A stretch of 64,000 nt of DNA from Prorocentrum cordatum (GCA_963575745.1 CAUYUJ010015949.1:556010-620009); one strand, 5' to 3'. Positions 40,640 to 51,957 are shown, numbered from the stretch's first letter. Notes: generated from the letters alone by a model not told the origin. A program made the numbers and translations.

Positions 40640-40740
40640 GCGCAGGCGGAGCTGGAGGCGGCGCTGGGCGCGTCCGCGGCGGAGAAGGTGGCGCTGGCCG
40701 CGGCGGCCAGCCAGCTCGAGCAGGCCTCGAGGGCGGCCGC
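40640..40740 (+). other. coiled-coil coding islet, longest example
   Basis: One frame reads AAAQAELEAALGASAAEKVA followed by LAAAASQLEQASRAAAF, a clear Ala-rich amphipathic helix. The islet ends shortly before a foldback element with a GGA run. No exon borders can be fixed. Confidence 0.4.
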
Positions 40741-40793
40741 CTTCGTCGAGCCCCGTCGCCGTCCCGAATCGGGAGCGAAAGAAGGACGTACAC

Positions 40794-40958
40794 GATGGGC
40801 CTGCTTTCCACCACCACCACCGTGAGTTGGAGGAGGAGGAGGAGGAGGAGGAGGAGGAGCAGGACGAACAGGAGGAGAAGGAGGCGGAGGAGGATGAGGA
40901 GGAGAGCCCCCTCCCCCTCCAACTTATGGTGGTGGTGGTGGTGGAAAACAGGTGCATC
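40794..40958. mobile_element. foldback element carrying a GGA run, copy 2
   Basis: GATGGGCCTGCTTTCCACCA at the left and the complementary TGGTGGAAAACAGGTGCATC at the right enclose GTTGGAGGAGG...CCTCCCCCTCCAACTTATG. The inner microsatellite is longer here than in copy 1 (21096-21217). Confidence 0.75.
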
Positions 40959-41689
40959 AGTACACGTACATGAGTCCACGACGGTTTCGAATGTACGCAT
41001 TGCGCGAACGATCGTATCACGAGGCTGATCCGCGGACTGGAGGCCCGTATTCATGTGCGTGGTTGAGCGCGCTCGTCCTGTGTGGACGCCCTACCGAAAG
41101 AATAATAGCTGCTTGCGATCCCTGAGCACAGCTTCTTGCTTGCAGAGGGCCGCGTGGTGCACAAGGGTAAGCTCCAGCGGTCGGCTTGGCATCGTTCGGT
41201 AGTGTGCATGTTTATTCGGACGTCTGAGCGATGACAAGGTCAGAGGAGGAAGAGGCACCCATACCGCTACCCTTGCCTCGTTTCCCCTTGTTGGGCCTCT
41301 TGGGAGGCCCTCGCCGCCACCGCTGGATTCGCATCGAAATTCTTGACGCTTCGCGTATCCCCACCAGCTCGTTTTCGCCTTGTTTGCGAGTGCGGTACAT
41401 CCTGGTGCCCTGGCTCACTGGCATCTGCCCAGTGGTCCTTGCTCGCGCCTCGTCTCAGGCTGCGGGCCGCTTTGCTTCGCGCGCGCCACCTGGCGCTCTG
41501 CTCTCTCTCTCTCTCTCTTTCTCTTTTTCGGCCACCGGTCAGGTTCCCCACCTGCGGGTCTGGCTTGTGTTCGTTGGTTGTCCACCTGTGGCAGCTTCTT
41601 TACCGCTGGCATCCGTTCAGTGTTTTTGCAGGGTAATCTTTTGGCCTCTCGCCCCTTTGCCGTGCATTCGCTACAGCGGCCTACGTGCC
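40959..41689. other. no gene; fragment of a dispersed repeat and a CT run
   Basis: 41219-41345 carries GGACGTCTGAGCGATG (a MITE-C end) and the GCCACCGCTGGATTCGCATC repeat phrase. A (CT)n run is at 41502-41525. Confidence 0.45.
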
Positions 41690-41797
41690 ACTGCAGCCAA
41701 TTATCTCGCTCTGTGCCCAAGAACGTTATTCCCGCTCGCTGGATCTGTCCTTCGAGCCGCCGAACAAAAAAATATCCCCACCAGCCCTCCCCCTGTT
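41690..41797 (+). repeat. about 110-bp direct repeat, left copy
   Basis: Shared with 47600-47709: GCGGCCTA, GCAGCCAATTATCTCGC, CTGTGCCC, TTCCCGCT, CTGGATCTGTCCTT, GAGCC, then an A-run and TATCCCCACCAGC. The two copies bracket about 5.8 kb with a long reading frame. Confidence 0.75.
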
Positions 41798-41849
41798 CCC
41801 CGCTGCCTGGGGCCCTGCCACATGCAGCTGCGAACGCCACCGGGTGCAC

Positions 41850-44800
41850 CTTGGGATGGAACGCCTACACTCATTGCTCCGCCCCGAAAAGTTCGATTCG
41901 GCTCTCACGCCTGCCCTACGTGGAAATGACGGGCGCCCACCCAACGCCCCCACGCTCAGAGTTTTACTTGTGGCGATGATGCTGCAACTGCGGGAACCGC
42001 GCGCTGCATTCTGGCCACTCCTTCATCCAGAGGCCACAAGTGACATCATAGAAGCGGCGATGGGTATATGCCTTCCTTGGCAGGAAGCCAACAAGGAATT
42101 CCGCAGCCATTGCTGCCACGTGGGGCTTCAAGCTTGCCGACTTCGCCTCCCTCCACGCCAAAATGGAGCAGGTCATTCGCCATATTGTCACGCTGGCCAC
42201 CTTCGCTCATCATCATCAAACTGCGGCGACGCACAAATGGCCCCAGACATGGGCAGGAATGCAGGAACACGAGTTCACCCTGGAAGCCCCCATGCGCGTG
42301 TTGGAAGTGATTGTCCAGCCTGCGGACGTCAACCAGCTAAGCACTGGATACTGTTCCATATGCCAGCTGCACAAGGCGCTGACTGGTTCGGAAGAGGGGC
42401 TCGGCAGTCCACGCACCATGTCCGACCTGCGGTACATAGGAGGCGGGGTCGCGATGTTCAGCCGCCGCCTCGACGAGGACCTCCCGGCCTCACCAGCTCC
42501 CGGTATAACGCTATCCCCCCCGATAGTACGGGACGAGCGATTCTGCAGGCTGCTGAAGGATGCCAGCTACAACTGCGACGGCTGCACCAGCACGGGATTG
42601 CAGGGCGCAGCTGGCACCTGGGAAGATGACGACGCCCGTGAGCTGCTAGCACAGAACCGCGCACAGGCATACATGAAGGGAAAGATCTGCAGATGGCTCT
42701 GTGAGTTGTGTTGGGTCAGGTCCCTGGAAAGAAAGGGAGTGCAGGTTCCCGACCCCAACCAGGCTGATGGCGGTGCCAAGAAGGCCATGCAGCAGCGTCT
42801 GCAGGAGTATAAGCGCAGATTGGAAGAAGACCGAGCGCGCAAGAGAGCCCGGACCCTCCCCTCGCTGTCCAGCTTCCCGCTGGGGTTCGGTCGGCCACAC
42901 GGCGCCCCGGTTCCTTCCACCCTGAAGCCCCTCGTCATGCGTGCGCCGCGCTTCTTCCAGCCGTCCAGCGCCGGTACCACCCTCCCACCCCACAGGCTTA
43001 CCGACGGCAGGTTTGGTGCAGAATCGCACCACACCCAAATGCACTCGGCCACGTGTGACACCTGTCCCCTGGGCGCCCCCTCGCTGGAACGGAAGCCGGG
43101 CTGTCCAGCCCTCGGATGCTTCATGCGGCGCCCTGAGGCAGAAGCAAACTGCGACGAGCAGACAGGCCTCCCGCCGTGGGAGGTAATGCCCTCCCTATGG
43201 ATCAGGCGGCAGTGGAACGCGGAATGGGCCTGCAGGAGGTGCCTTGTTCACATTTGGAACATCGCCCCGGGCGTCCTCGACCACATGCTCGACCACTACT
43301 CCAACGAGGTGTGCCCTGCCATCCCTACCATGCGGCAGGCCACAACAGACGTTCCCGAGGACAGTTACAACTACGACATGTCCACGCACCCCTCCCCAGG
43401 TAGCAGGGCTCCAGTCGAGGACGCGGACACACTTGTCCCACCACGCGAGAAACGGTCGGTTCGGCCCCCCACTGAGCCCGGTGAACAAAGGTGTTCGGCC
43501 GATAGAGTCCCCATCAACTATTATTTTTCCGACCTGCCGCCCCCGACGCCCCTGCTGCCCACGTGCTCCACCCTCCGTCTGGCAGGGGGTGGATCGAGAG
43601 GCCCTGTCCGTGCGTTGGTGAAGTACCTGATCGAGTGGAGCCACACAGCCTACTCCCTCTGGGCGGCCTTCGCGCAGCAACAGGGGAAGGACATCGAGGG
43701 CGATGTAACCGACGAAACGAGATGGCCCTTCGAGCAACTGCTGCCCTTCCTTGATTCAATCTACGGAGAAGAGATCCCAAGCAACGGCCATCCCCCATGC
43801 ATCCCATGGGGCGGACAGAGGGCTGCGGCTGCCAGGGTAGTCTCACACTTGGTGGAGAGCGACCCAAAGTACCGGGAGGAATGGGAGCGCTACGCAAGCA
43901 ACCACGATAATCAGAAAGGGCAGGGCCCCTACCGACAGCCGCTGCACGTCCTCACGCTGTTCCTCACAAGGCTGGAGAATTACCTAACCAGAGGAACGAT
44001 AGAACTCGCCGCCCAGCCCCAGGATGCGACGACCAGAGGCACGGCAGAAGAAGAGTCTCCTGCCGCCGGCTGGCTCAACAGGCCCCAGGGCAAGGAATCT
44101 CCCAACCGACCCACACGCTGGGGATCACGTCGCCCCCCCGACCCGCGCAAACGATTCACCCCGACAACCCGACGCGCCTGGCCAGCCCGATGGGGCCCCA
44201 GAAGAGGCGCCGTCCTCATCAGAGCACTGGAATGGCGACGGCGACGTGGAAGGGGTTGACTGGGATGACGACGCCGACAAGAAATCCGAGCCGGACGTCC
44301 AGGCACGCGGCAGCCCGCCGGATACCTCAGCTGACTCCGGGTCGCAGGCCAGCCCTACACATCAGGAGGGCGATGCCAGCGGTCCAGCACCCGCCGACCG
44401 GAGGTCGGCCCAAAGCCCCCCCCCCCCCCTTCTGGACCCAGCCCCCCCGCAGGGCCGACTCGAAAGCCTGGCCCCCGTTTGCGCAGGCTACTGATCGAGG
44501 AGCACCCAGTGACGCATGGAGGAGGGTCGAAGCCCGCCCCAGAGAGGAGCGGGCCAGGAGCTATCGCGCAGTCAGCGACGGCAGGACGCTTAGACAATCG
44601 CGGAACGAAGCGGGCCGCCGACCACCCACAGTCGACGAAGGCAGCGCCAGAGAACGCTCAGCCACGCCGCCTCGCAGCGCATCCAGGCCGCGTCGCAGCG
44701 CCCAGGGCTGGTGGCGCGACGCACGGACCGCAGCAATCCCACCAGCGCGCCCGGATGATCCCATGGGAGGCCCCCCCATGCGCTTGAGACCCTTCGACGA

Positions 44801-45400
44801 TGCAGACGTCGCAAGGGACGAGCCGGCACCAGATAAGATCACACGAATGCAGAAGACGCTGGGGGGGGCGCGTTCAATGAGGCGTGGAGCGCCTGGGCCA
44901 GAAAAGCAGCCTATGGGCAAGGGGGCGCCTGGGCCAACATCAAGTCCGACCCCAGGCGAAACACGGTACAGCAGTGCGACGATTTCTTCCAGGCATGGAG
45001 CAAAATGGGGTACGACGCCTACAGGATGGACAGAGGATACCAACTCCACGTCGACTGCCCCAGCGTCATGGAGAAGCAGCGCAGACTCACGCAGCGCGAC
45101 ATCAGAGCACGCACTGCCGACGCGCCCATCGGAAGCGAACGCTCACCCCCGTGGGCCGACGAGGGCAAGGAGGCTACAAAGACCCCCCCATGGCCCACTG
45201 AAGACAGGGCTGCCGCGCGGACAGGTGCATCTGGATCGGCAGCACCCTGGCGTACATGGCAGTCCTGGGACGAGTGGGGCCATCAGCGAGGCACATGGAC
45301 CGACGCGGATTGGAAAGCCAAAGGGAAACGGTCCTCCCCAGAGGTGAAACCCACTACGCAGACAAGCGTCAGCGGGGATGGGACTTCTGCCCCAAGTGAT
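41850..45400 (+). pseudogene. gene H: long unrecognised reading frame with apparent frameshifts
   Basis: The core frame 42163-44259 is open for 698 codons from MEQVIRHIVTLATFAHHHQT. A plausible start lies upstream in another frame (GMERLHSLLRPEKF at about 41854). Downstream the natural-looking reading moves between frames at about 44130, 44417 and 44863 (VDWDDDADKKSEPDVQA, then PMGGPPMRLRPFDDADVA, then YDAYRMDRGYQLHVDCPSVM). Each of these changes falls at a run of at least seven C or G, so they may be sequence-length errors or slippage mutations rather than introns. Cys pairs recur (GYCSICQLHK, SYNCDGC, CELCW, CDTC, WACRRC) and suggest zinc binding. I do not recognise the family. The 110-bp direct repeats outside it suggest a retroelement ORF, but a host gene is possible. 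Confidence 0.4.
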
Positions 45401-46928
45401 CGCGGCATTGCCTGGCCGCTGGTGCCCACCCCCTCCCTCCGGTCGGGGGCGTCGGCCCGCCTTGTCTGGGACCTTTCGCTGTGCGTGCTACCCGCTTCCC
45501 CCCGCCTGCCCGTCCGCCCCCCCCCCTGCTTCCCGTGGAGGGTGGCCCGCGCAGCCTGTCTGCGGCTCAAAGCATTGCTTCCACCAGAACACGTCGATTC
45601 TCAGAGTTGCTATTCGGCCCGTCATGGAGCGCAACGCGTGCTTCCTGGACAATAACGATCTTGGGCAGCTGGGAACAGCCCCCCCCCCCCCCTCCCTCAA
45701 CAAGGTGGTCTCCGTCGCGCTGACCCTGCGAGCAATTTGGGGCCCCTCGGCCCTGGGCGGAGCCCGCTGGGTTGGCAGCCCCACGATCCTCAACCGGCCC
45801 TTTGCCTCGCACAGCGACGCAGGGATCGGGGGCTGAGGACAATGTGAGGTGTCAGTCCCCCACGGCCCAGCTTCCCACGTGGTTGCCCCTGACCTCGATG
45901 GGGGCAGGTTTCACCGCGGCGCCAGGCCTTGGCCTTGATACCCCCGCGCTACCTCTTATAGGGCAGAGGTGCACCAATACCCATGCGGTGGCCCATGCGC
46001 TGCGTACTAGACAGCCCACGCTGGCCTCGTGGTTCCATCCTGGACCGTGGGACGGTGGCTGAAATAATCCACCCCCCCGTGTTCCCCCTGAGACCTGATT
46101 CCCGCGGGACAAGGGCCCGTCAATGCCCCCCACCCCCCCCCCCTTCCGGGGCCCCCACTTTGGATGGCTGGGAATGTTGGCCAGAGGCCCACCCCACGCG
46201 CTCCATCTTACTTTACTACTCATCATTTTGTGCGGCTCTTGCTGCGCCCCCGTCCAAACGTGCCCCGCCTGGGAACGCTGCAATGTGACGGACCATCCCA
46301 GTTTGGCGGCCTTGGTCACGTCCGACGTGCCACTTCACGTGGCAACACCTCACGTGCATCCTCCAGGCTGTGCTGCTCTGGGCAAGTGACAGCGCGGCCC
46401 CCCGCTGAGGTCTGGCGCGTTGTCCCCCCCGCGGTCGCTGAGGGCCCGCCGCAGGGGGCGGCGGAGGGATCACAGAGGCCACTCTGCCCACACAGCATCG
46501 ACATTGGCGTTGCCTCTCCCTCCTCCTCCTTCTATTCACTGGATTGTGCGGCTATCGGCTGCGTCTCCCCTCCTCTTCCTCCTCCTCTTGTGCTGATGCG
46601 GCGCGCAGTGCCGCGCGAATTCCCCCCTGCCGAACCGCTCCACCGGAGCACTCGGGCATCCATGGGCACTTGGAGGTTCGCTGGCAGGGCTCCGAGGTGC
46701 GCTCGGTCAGCGCGGCTGCCGTGCGATGATCTGGGCAGCCAGATCTGCGGCAGTCTGTCCCCGCAGGCGCGGACTCCTCCAGCCCCTGGAGCGGGCGCGG
46801 ATCGCCCGCGTGGACTGGGAGCGGTTCGCGGCGCTTCAGGTGCTGGGCTACGGCATGGCGCAGCCCGGCGCGCCACCCCGCCCCGGCACCACCTGGGGCC
46901 GGACCTGAGGTGAGCGCTGTCCTGACAA
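45401..46928. other. unassigned GC-rich stretch
   Basis: Several C-runs (45678-45690, 46126-46142) interrupt all frames. Short frames such as LERARIARVDWERFAALQVL (46792-46850) look protein-like but cannot be extended. It may be decayed 3' sequence of the gene H unit. Confidence 0.35.
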
Positions 46929-47120
46929 GTGGTTCATCCTTTGGCAGGTCGCCGTTGTTCCCCCAACAGGTCCGCCCCTGCTACCCCGGTTGGCGCTCGC
47001 ATCTTTGTGCCCCCGTCCCCCGTGGCGGATAAGCTGCCCGCGTTGTACGCCGACGACTTGGCTGTCTCGCTTCCCACGGCGGGCGCCGCCTTCGAGCTCT
47101 TGCTACTGCACAAGTGGTAG
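46929..47120 (+). pseudogene. possible reverse-transcriptase remnant (LYADDLA motif)
   Basis: One short frame reads DKLPALYADDLAVSLPTAGA then AFELLLLHKW. The Tyr-Ala-Asp-Asp in a hydrophobic setting resembles the RT active site (motif C). No motif A or B was recognised in the surrounding frames, so this is at best a fragment and may be chance. Its position inside the region bounded by the 110-bp direct repeats makes a retroelement origin reasonable. Confidence 0.3.
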
Positions 47121-47599
47121 ATCCTTTGGCAGTGCTTCTCGGCCCTCCCGCAGGGTGGTCCGTGGTGCTCGACCAGCGCTTGCAGCTGTATCCCCCCGGC
47201 TTTCAGAGTCAGGCAGTTGCAGGTTGTGGACTCGGAAGACAGGGCCGACGTTTCCTTGCATAGGTCGGTCGTTCATGCCCGAGTACTTCCAGGAGTCCAT
47301 GTGAGCGAGGCTTTCCTCGGTTCCCCCCCTCTCCTGTCCTCGCGTGCCCTCGCGCCCGCCGCCTTTCCCCATTCCTTCGCCTCCTCGTCGCGTTGGATGG
47401 TGCGGCCTCACTGGCCCCTCCGTGCTGCCACAGCGCGGCGTGACCCACGCCCTTACGCGCTGGTCGGTGCGGACTGAGCTGGCGCCACTGTGCGACTTCT
47501 CCTCCGTCGGTTTCCTTTTGATGCCTGCGTCCCCGCTTCCGGGTCGCCTGCGTCTTAATGGGGGGCAGTTTGTCCCTGGCACGTGCACCCGCTGCGTCG

Positions 47600-47709
47600 G
47601 CCTATGCGCCGTCGCCGCTAATTATCTCGCCCTGTGCCCCAGCCGAGACCGTCCCGCTTCCTGGATCTGTCCTTGGAGCCTCCAATCAAAAAAAAATATC
47701 CCCACCAGC
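47600..47709 (+). repeat. about 110-bp direct repeat, right copy
   Basis: It is the partner of 41690-41797 and ends in an A9 run followed by TATCCCCACCAGCT. The A-run before the end could mark a reverse-transcribed 3' end, or the pair could be short LTR-like repeats. Confidence 0.75.
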
Positions 47710-47859
47710 TGACTTGTGACGCCGTCGGCGCCTTCGCCTGCGGCTGCGACGTAAACAAAATTCCCCACCCACCAACCCATCCAGAGACAGATCGCCAGGC
47801 GGTTTGCTTTGATCAGGGCAGCGCAGAAGCATGCAGTGTAACAACCGCCTTGGAGATGT

Positions 47860-48150
47860 TTTATCGGAGGTCTCCTGGGCCATCTTAGGGCTCTCGGAGG
47901 GTCCTTGCGGAGTATTTTGGGGCATTATTGAGGCCTTTGGGGGGTTCGTCTTGCGGCCGTCTTGGGCCCCACTTTTCAAAGAGAAGGGGGTCACATATTC
48001 AGATCCCCCCCGGAGGCTGAACAATTAAGGTTTGAGGCGCTCTTGGGGCGCTTTGGGGGCGTTGTTGGGCGCTCTTGGGGCTGCCTTCGGGCTTTGTTGA
48101 GCCCCTCTCGGGGCTCTCTTGGGTCGTCCTGGGGCCATCTGGGAGCCTCG
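47860..48150. repeat. GGGCTCTTGGGGC-type minisatellite
   Basis: Loose units such as GCGCTCTTGGGGCGCTTTGG and GGGCTCTCTTGGG. It continues weakly to about 48380 with CATCTTGGGCCAT words. Confidence 0.65.
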
Positions 48151-48639
48151 AGAGCCCATCGGAAGCGAAAAGGCGAAAAGGCAAAAGAATATATTGATTG
48201 TCCTTAGGTGTTGGAGCCATTATGGTTTCTCGGGGAGGTCCTTGCGACGGGCATCTGAAACCGTCTTGGGTCCGCCTTGAGGTGTCATCGAGGCATGCCA
48301 CAGGCTATCTGGAACCATGTTCGGCTATCTTGGGCCATCATGTATGCCATCGTGGGTTTTTTGAGGCCTTCCTGGAGCAATGTTTGGCCATATTGGGTGT
48401 TCGAACTACCCCGTTCCGTCCCCCCCTTCCCAGGCACAGGGAAGTGGGTAGGATGAGGGGTCAAGACACCCTCTCCGCACGCAAGCCGTCTAGCTCACTC
48501 CCACCCGCCCTTCCACCACACAAGTGGCATCCGAGTCGCGGCATAGCCAGGGGTCGCCACTGGATGTGCAACCACTGGGAACCAACGCGGACGCCAGGTG
48601 CGCGACGCTCGCCGCGGGCTCCACAACATGCGGTTGATG

Positions 48640-48715
48640 TGCCATCCTTTTTTTTAAATTATATAAATTTGTATTTTTTTTTGTTAATACTATTTTTAAT
48701 ATAACAAAAAAAAAT
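48640..48715. other. AT-rich island
   Basis: About 75 bp of almost pure A/T (TTTTTTTTAAATTATATAAA) in a GC-rich setting. An A-rich run with few interruptions follows at 48823-48853. It could be the poly(A) region of an old retrocopy. Confidence 0.6.
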
Positions 48716-49900
48716 GATGCCCCCCGTCGGCATGGTCCAGATGTTGATGTGGGGAGCGTCAGCATTGTTCTGCGCCTACGCACAGCAATCATCATCATGC
48801 GGGCACCACCGCCGACCCTGAAAAAAAAAAAAACAAAAAAAAAAAAAAAAAAACACTGTGATCGCGGGTGGCCAGCACAATACCCACGACGTTGTCGCAA
48901 CGCGCGCGCCCCGCCATCCCTTTCCAAAAAACAATGCAACGTGCTCACAGGGCGCTAGCGCACTGTCCAGGTTTTGCTGCAATGTGCACTTCAAATTGTT
49001 TTTTTGACAGGGGTTGTGGAGGGTGTTGGCAGGGCAGGGTGGGCCCCGCAATGTGCATGTTGTATTGTTTCTGGTAGGGATGGTGGGGGGGTGCCCGCAT
49101 GGTTCGAGGTTGGCTGCCGGCCAGGTGAGGGAGGGGGTGATTATTTTTAGGGGACTGCGATCAAGCTACCCACCCGCCCGCAAGCCGTCCAGCTCACTCC
49201 CAGCCGCCCTCCCAACACAGAAGTAACACCCGAGCCTGAGCATGTTCAACGGTCATCTTTGGATGGACAGGTACTGGGAATCAAAGCCGACCCCAGATGC
49301 GCGACGCTTGGGCGAGGTGCGCCACGCGTGCCAGGCGCGCCACGCGCGCCAGGCACCCCTGGGGCCCGAGCGTGCCAGGTGTGCCGCACACTCCAGCCGC
49401 GCCAGATGCGCCACGTTCGGAGCACGTGCAGAGTGCGTCAGGTACGCCTGCGCACGGGACAGCACACATCGGGAAACATGTCGGCCCCCGCCATCCTTGT
49501 CGAAAGCCAATGCCCATCATTGTGTCTGGTGGGCTTGCGCACAGCAGGCCACGCGCCACCACCCCCGCGGTCCCTGTCAAAAACCGTTTGACAATGATCG
49601 CGGGATGGCCGCGCATGATCCAGATTTAGCCGGGAGGTGCATTTTGTATTGTTTTTCGAAAGGGGTGGTGGTGTCCCCGCGCGCAGCAGAAAATACACTG
49701 ATGCCCCCGCCGTTCCTGTCAAAGCAATACAGAGTGCTCGCGGGCCTCACGAACGTACAAACACTTTCCCCAAATTGCTATTTGCATTGTTTTCTCACAG
49801 GGATGGTGTGGGGGCCCATCGGGTTGCTTTCGCATGCTCCGGATTTGCAGGCAGAGTGCGTGTGTTTCATGTTGTTTCTGTGACAGGGTTGATTGGGGGG
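48716..49900 (+). repeat. degenerate tandem repeat of about 80-180 bp units
   Basis: The phrase GCAATGTGCAT, TTGTATTGTTTT, (C/G)ACAGGGATGGTGGGGG and CCCGCATG recurs at about 48975, 49050, 49640, 49770 and 49850, with CGCACAGCA and CCACCNCCG on the inverse side at 48775, 49540 and 49680. Units are diverged and some may be inverted. GCGCCACGCGTGCCAGGCGC words at 49318-49405 form a second, shorter minisatellite. Confidence 0.65.
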
Positions 49901-50044
49901 GTGATCATAGGGTTGGCATTGTTCCTGGTTGGCTGCCAGTCGCCTGGGGGAGGGGGTGTCCGTTTCTACGGAACAGTGATCAACCCCTTCCCCGAGCGGG
50001 GGAAGGTTGCATTTTTAAAAGAAATCGGACAAGATTTCATGAGG

Positions 50045-50180
50045 GCCTCCTGGGAGGCCCTCGTCGCCACCGCTGGATTCGCCTCTAAATTCTGGTCAGA
50101 ATGCGCCCCCCGGGAGAGGTCCAGGGAGCAGCAGTATCGGTACCTTTGGCTTCTCCAGGACGTCCGAGCGATGGCAAGTC
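50045..50180 (+). repeat. dispersed repeat piece with a MITE-C end
   Basis: GGGAGGCCCTCGTCGCCACC, then TGGTCAGAATGCGCC and GGGAGAGGTCCAGGGA, match 2704-2770 (and partly 41297 and 56080). At 50159 GGACGTCCGAGCGATGGC, a MITE-C right end, follows. Confidence 0.65.
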
Positions 50181-50353
50181 GTGATTCGTTGTCGTCCTTA
50201 GCAGTGCCAGCCCCCATCGCAGTGGCGCGGCCCTCGGAGGGCCCCCTCGAGGCAAGAGGGTCATGTGGTGCACATGGGTAGGCTCCCCAAGGTCGGGCAA
50301 ACGGTGTGGCCGGTCAAGGGTGCGATCTGGATCGTGTCAGCGTTCAAGCGACG

Positions 50354-50512
50354 GGGGTCAAGGCAAACGGGGGTCAGTCAGAGCGCTGGATACTGCAGGG
50401 CCAGGGGCGCACCGAGGTTTGCTTGCAGGATCCCGCAGGATCCTGCTGGATCTTGCAGGAACCTGCAAGGCCTGACTGACCCAGGCTTGGACTGATCCGG
50501 GTCAGTAGATCC
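50354..50512 (+). repeat. dispersed repeat R3, copy 2
   Basis: Same word order as 32466-32637 and 58568-58728, including GCAGGATCCTGC and CTGCAAGGCCTGACTGAC, ending GGGTCAGTAGAT. Confidence 0.8.
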
Positions 50513-50624
50513 CCGATCCTTTCTTCTGCGACATTCCGTTGCCGATGCGGGCTCTGGTTACACAGAGAGGGTTCTTTGAGGCAGCGCGGGCAGATTCACA
50601 GGCGGCCAACCTCGCCTACAATGC

Positions 50625-50716
50625 CGTCCTCCTCCTCCTCCTCCCTCCTCCTCTTCCTCCTCCTCCTCCTCCTCCTCCTCCTCCTCCTCCTCCTCCTCTT
50701 CCTCCTCTTCCTCCGT
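50625..50716 (+). repeat. (TCC)n microsatellite
   Basis: TCC/CTC triplets with a few TTC interruptions, about 90 bp. Confidence 0.93.
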
Positions 50717-51090
50717 GATCGCACCACGCCGTTCTGGGCCGCATCGTTGGCCCACCTCTGGGGCTCCCCCTTGCGTTCGTGGGCGTGCTCCTCCCGGGGT
50801 TTCTTCGGGGGCGGCGGGTGTGCCCTGGACTCGTCAGGTCCAGCCCAGGCCCCCAGCCTTCTGCGACCGTCGCTGGCCTTCCGTCGCATCCGCCGCCCTG
50901 TAGTTCCCCTCTCGTCTCCCTCCTTGGGTCTACGTGAACTCGAGGGTTCTGTTGCAGCATCCCTCCCTCCATCCCTAACGGGGCCGCGGGGGGGAGGGGG
51001 CAACGATGGGCCCAGTCCCAGTGACAAGGGAACCACCAGCTCGAGCTCGGGATGAGGAAAAGGATAATCAGGACTTGAAATTCAAGGGCG

Positions 51091-51171
<81 letters not shown>

Positions 51172-51382
51172 GGATGATGAGGATGATGAGGATGATGAGG
51201 ATGAGGAGGAGGAGGAGGAGGAGGAGGAGGAGGAGGAGGAGGAGGAGGAGGAAAAGGAAAAGGAAAAGGGGAAAGAGGGAGTGGGCAGTAGGGAGGAGGA
51301 GGAGGAGGCGGAGGAAGAGGAAGAGGAGGAGGAGGAGGAGGAGGAGGAGGAGGAGGAGGAGGAGGAGGAGGAGGAGGAGGAA
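51091..51382 (+). repeat. (GAT)n followed by (GGA)n
   Basis: About 26 uninterrupted GAT triplets (51091-51168), a GAGGATGAT transition, then GGA/GAG to 51382 with an AAAAGG interruption. The stepwise change shows one triplet array evolving into another. Confidence 0.96.
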
Positions 51383-51836
51383 GTGTGTGGAGGAGCACTG
51401 AGGTTTTAGGGGTCGTATCGGCTGCAGCGGGGAGGAGGCGGAGTTGGAAGAGGACTACGACAAACAGTTGGAAGAGGAGGAGGTTGAGGAGAAGGAGGAG
51501 GACGATGACGTTGCAGAAGAAGAGCAGGCGACTGGGGTTCAGTGGGCTTCTGCGGGGTTATGCGAGGTTCTGCCGGGGAAGAAGGGGTGGGACAGAATCG
51601 GACGACGAGGCGATTGGTCGTCGCCGTCGACGTCGTCGTCATCGGGTGTGGCTTCGGGCCCAGGGTGGCCCTCCCGGTTACCCAAACCCGTCGCCATGAA
51701 GGGAAGGGTCCTGAGGGAAAAGGGTCCTGGACCCCGGGCCTATGTCCAGGACCGCGTCTTCCTCCCAAGCTTTTCCTGACGGGCCTGGAGCTGAAATATC
51801 GGGAACCGTCTGAGACGCAGCGTGTCGCTCCCTTGG
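51383..51836. other. no gene seen
   Basis: Purine-rich to 51530, then mixed sequence with a (GTC)n patch at 51623-51645. Confidence 0.35.
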
Positions 51837-51957
51837 CATCGCTCGGACGTGTGCATTTTCCCTTCGGCGAGGACCATCGAGGAGCATCCTTGATCACTTG
51901 GCGAAGAAACCACGCACGAAACCGAAAAAAGCACACGGAATGGACGTCCGAGCGATG
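51837..51957 (+). mobile_element. MITE-C copy (121 bp)
   Basis: Perfect 14-bp terminal inverted repeats CATCGCTCGGACGT. The inside carries TTCGGCGAGGACCATCGAGG, AGCATCC, TTGGCGAA and CACGCACGAAACCGAAAAAA. The flanks TTGG and GCC extend the pairing slightly. It has no coding capacity. Confidence 0.88.

Noticed and set aside
46929-47120. Intact reverse transcriptase
   Set aside because: Only a YADD-like motif is visible; the other RT motifs are missing and the frame is 64 codons. Kept only as a possible remnant.
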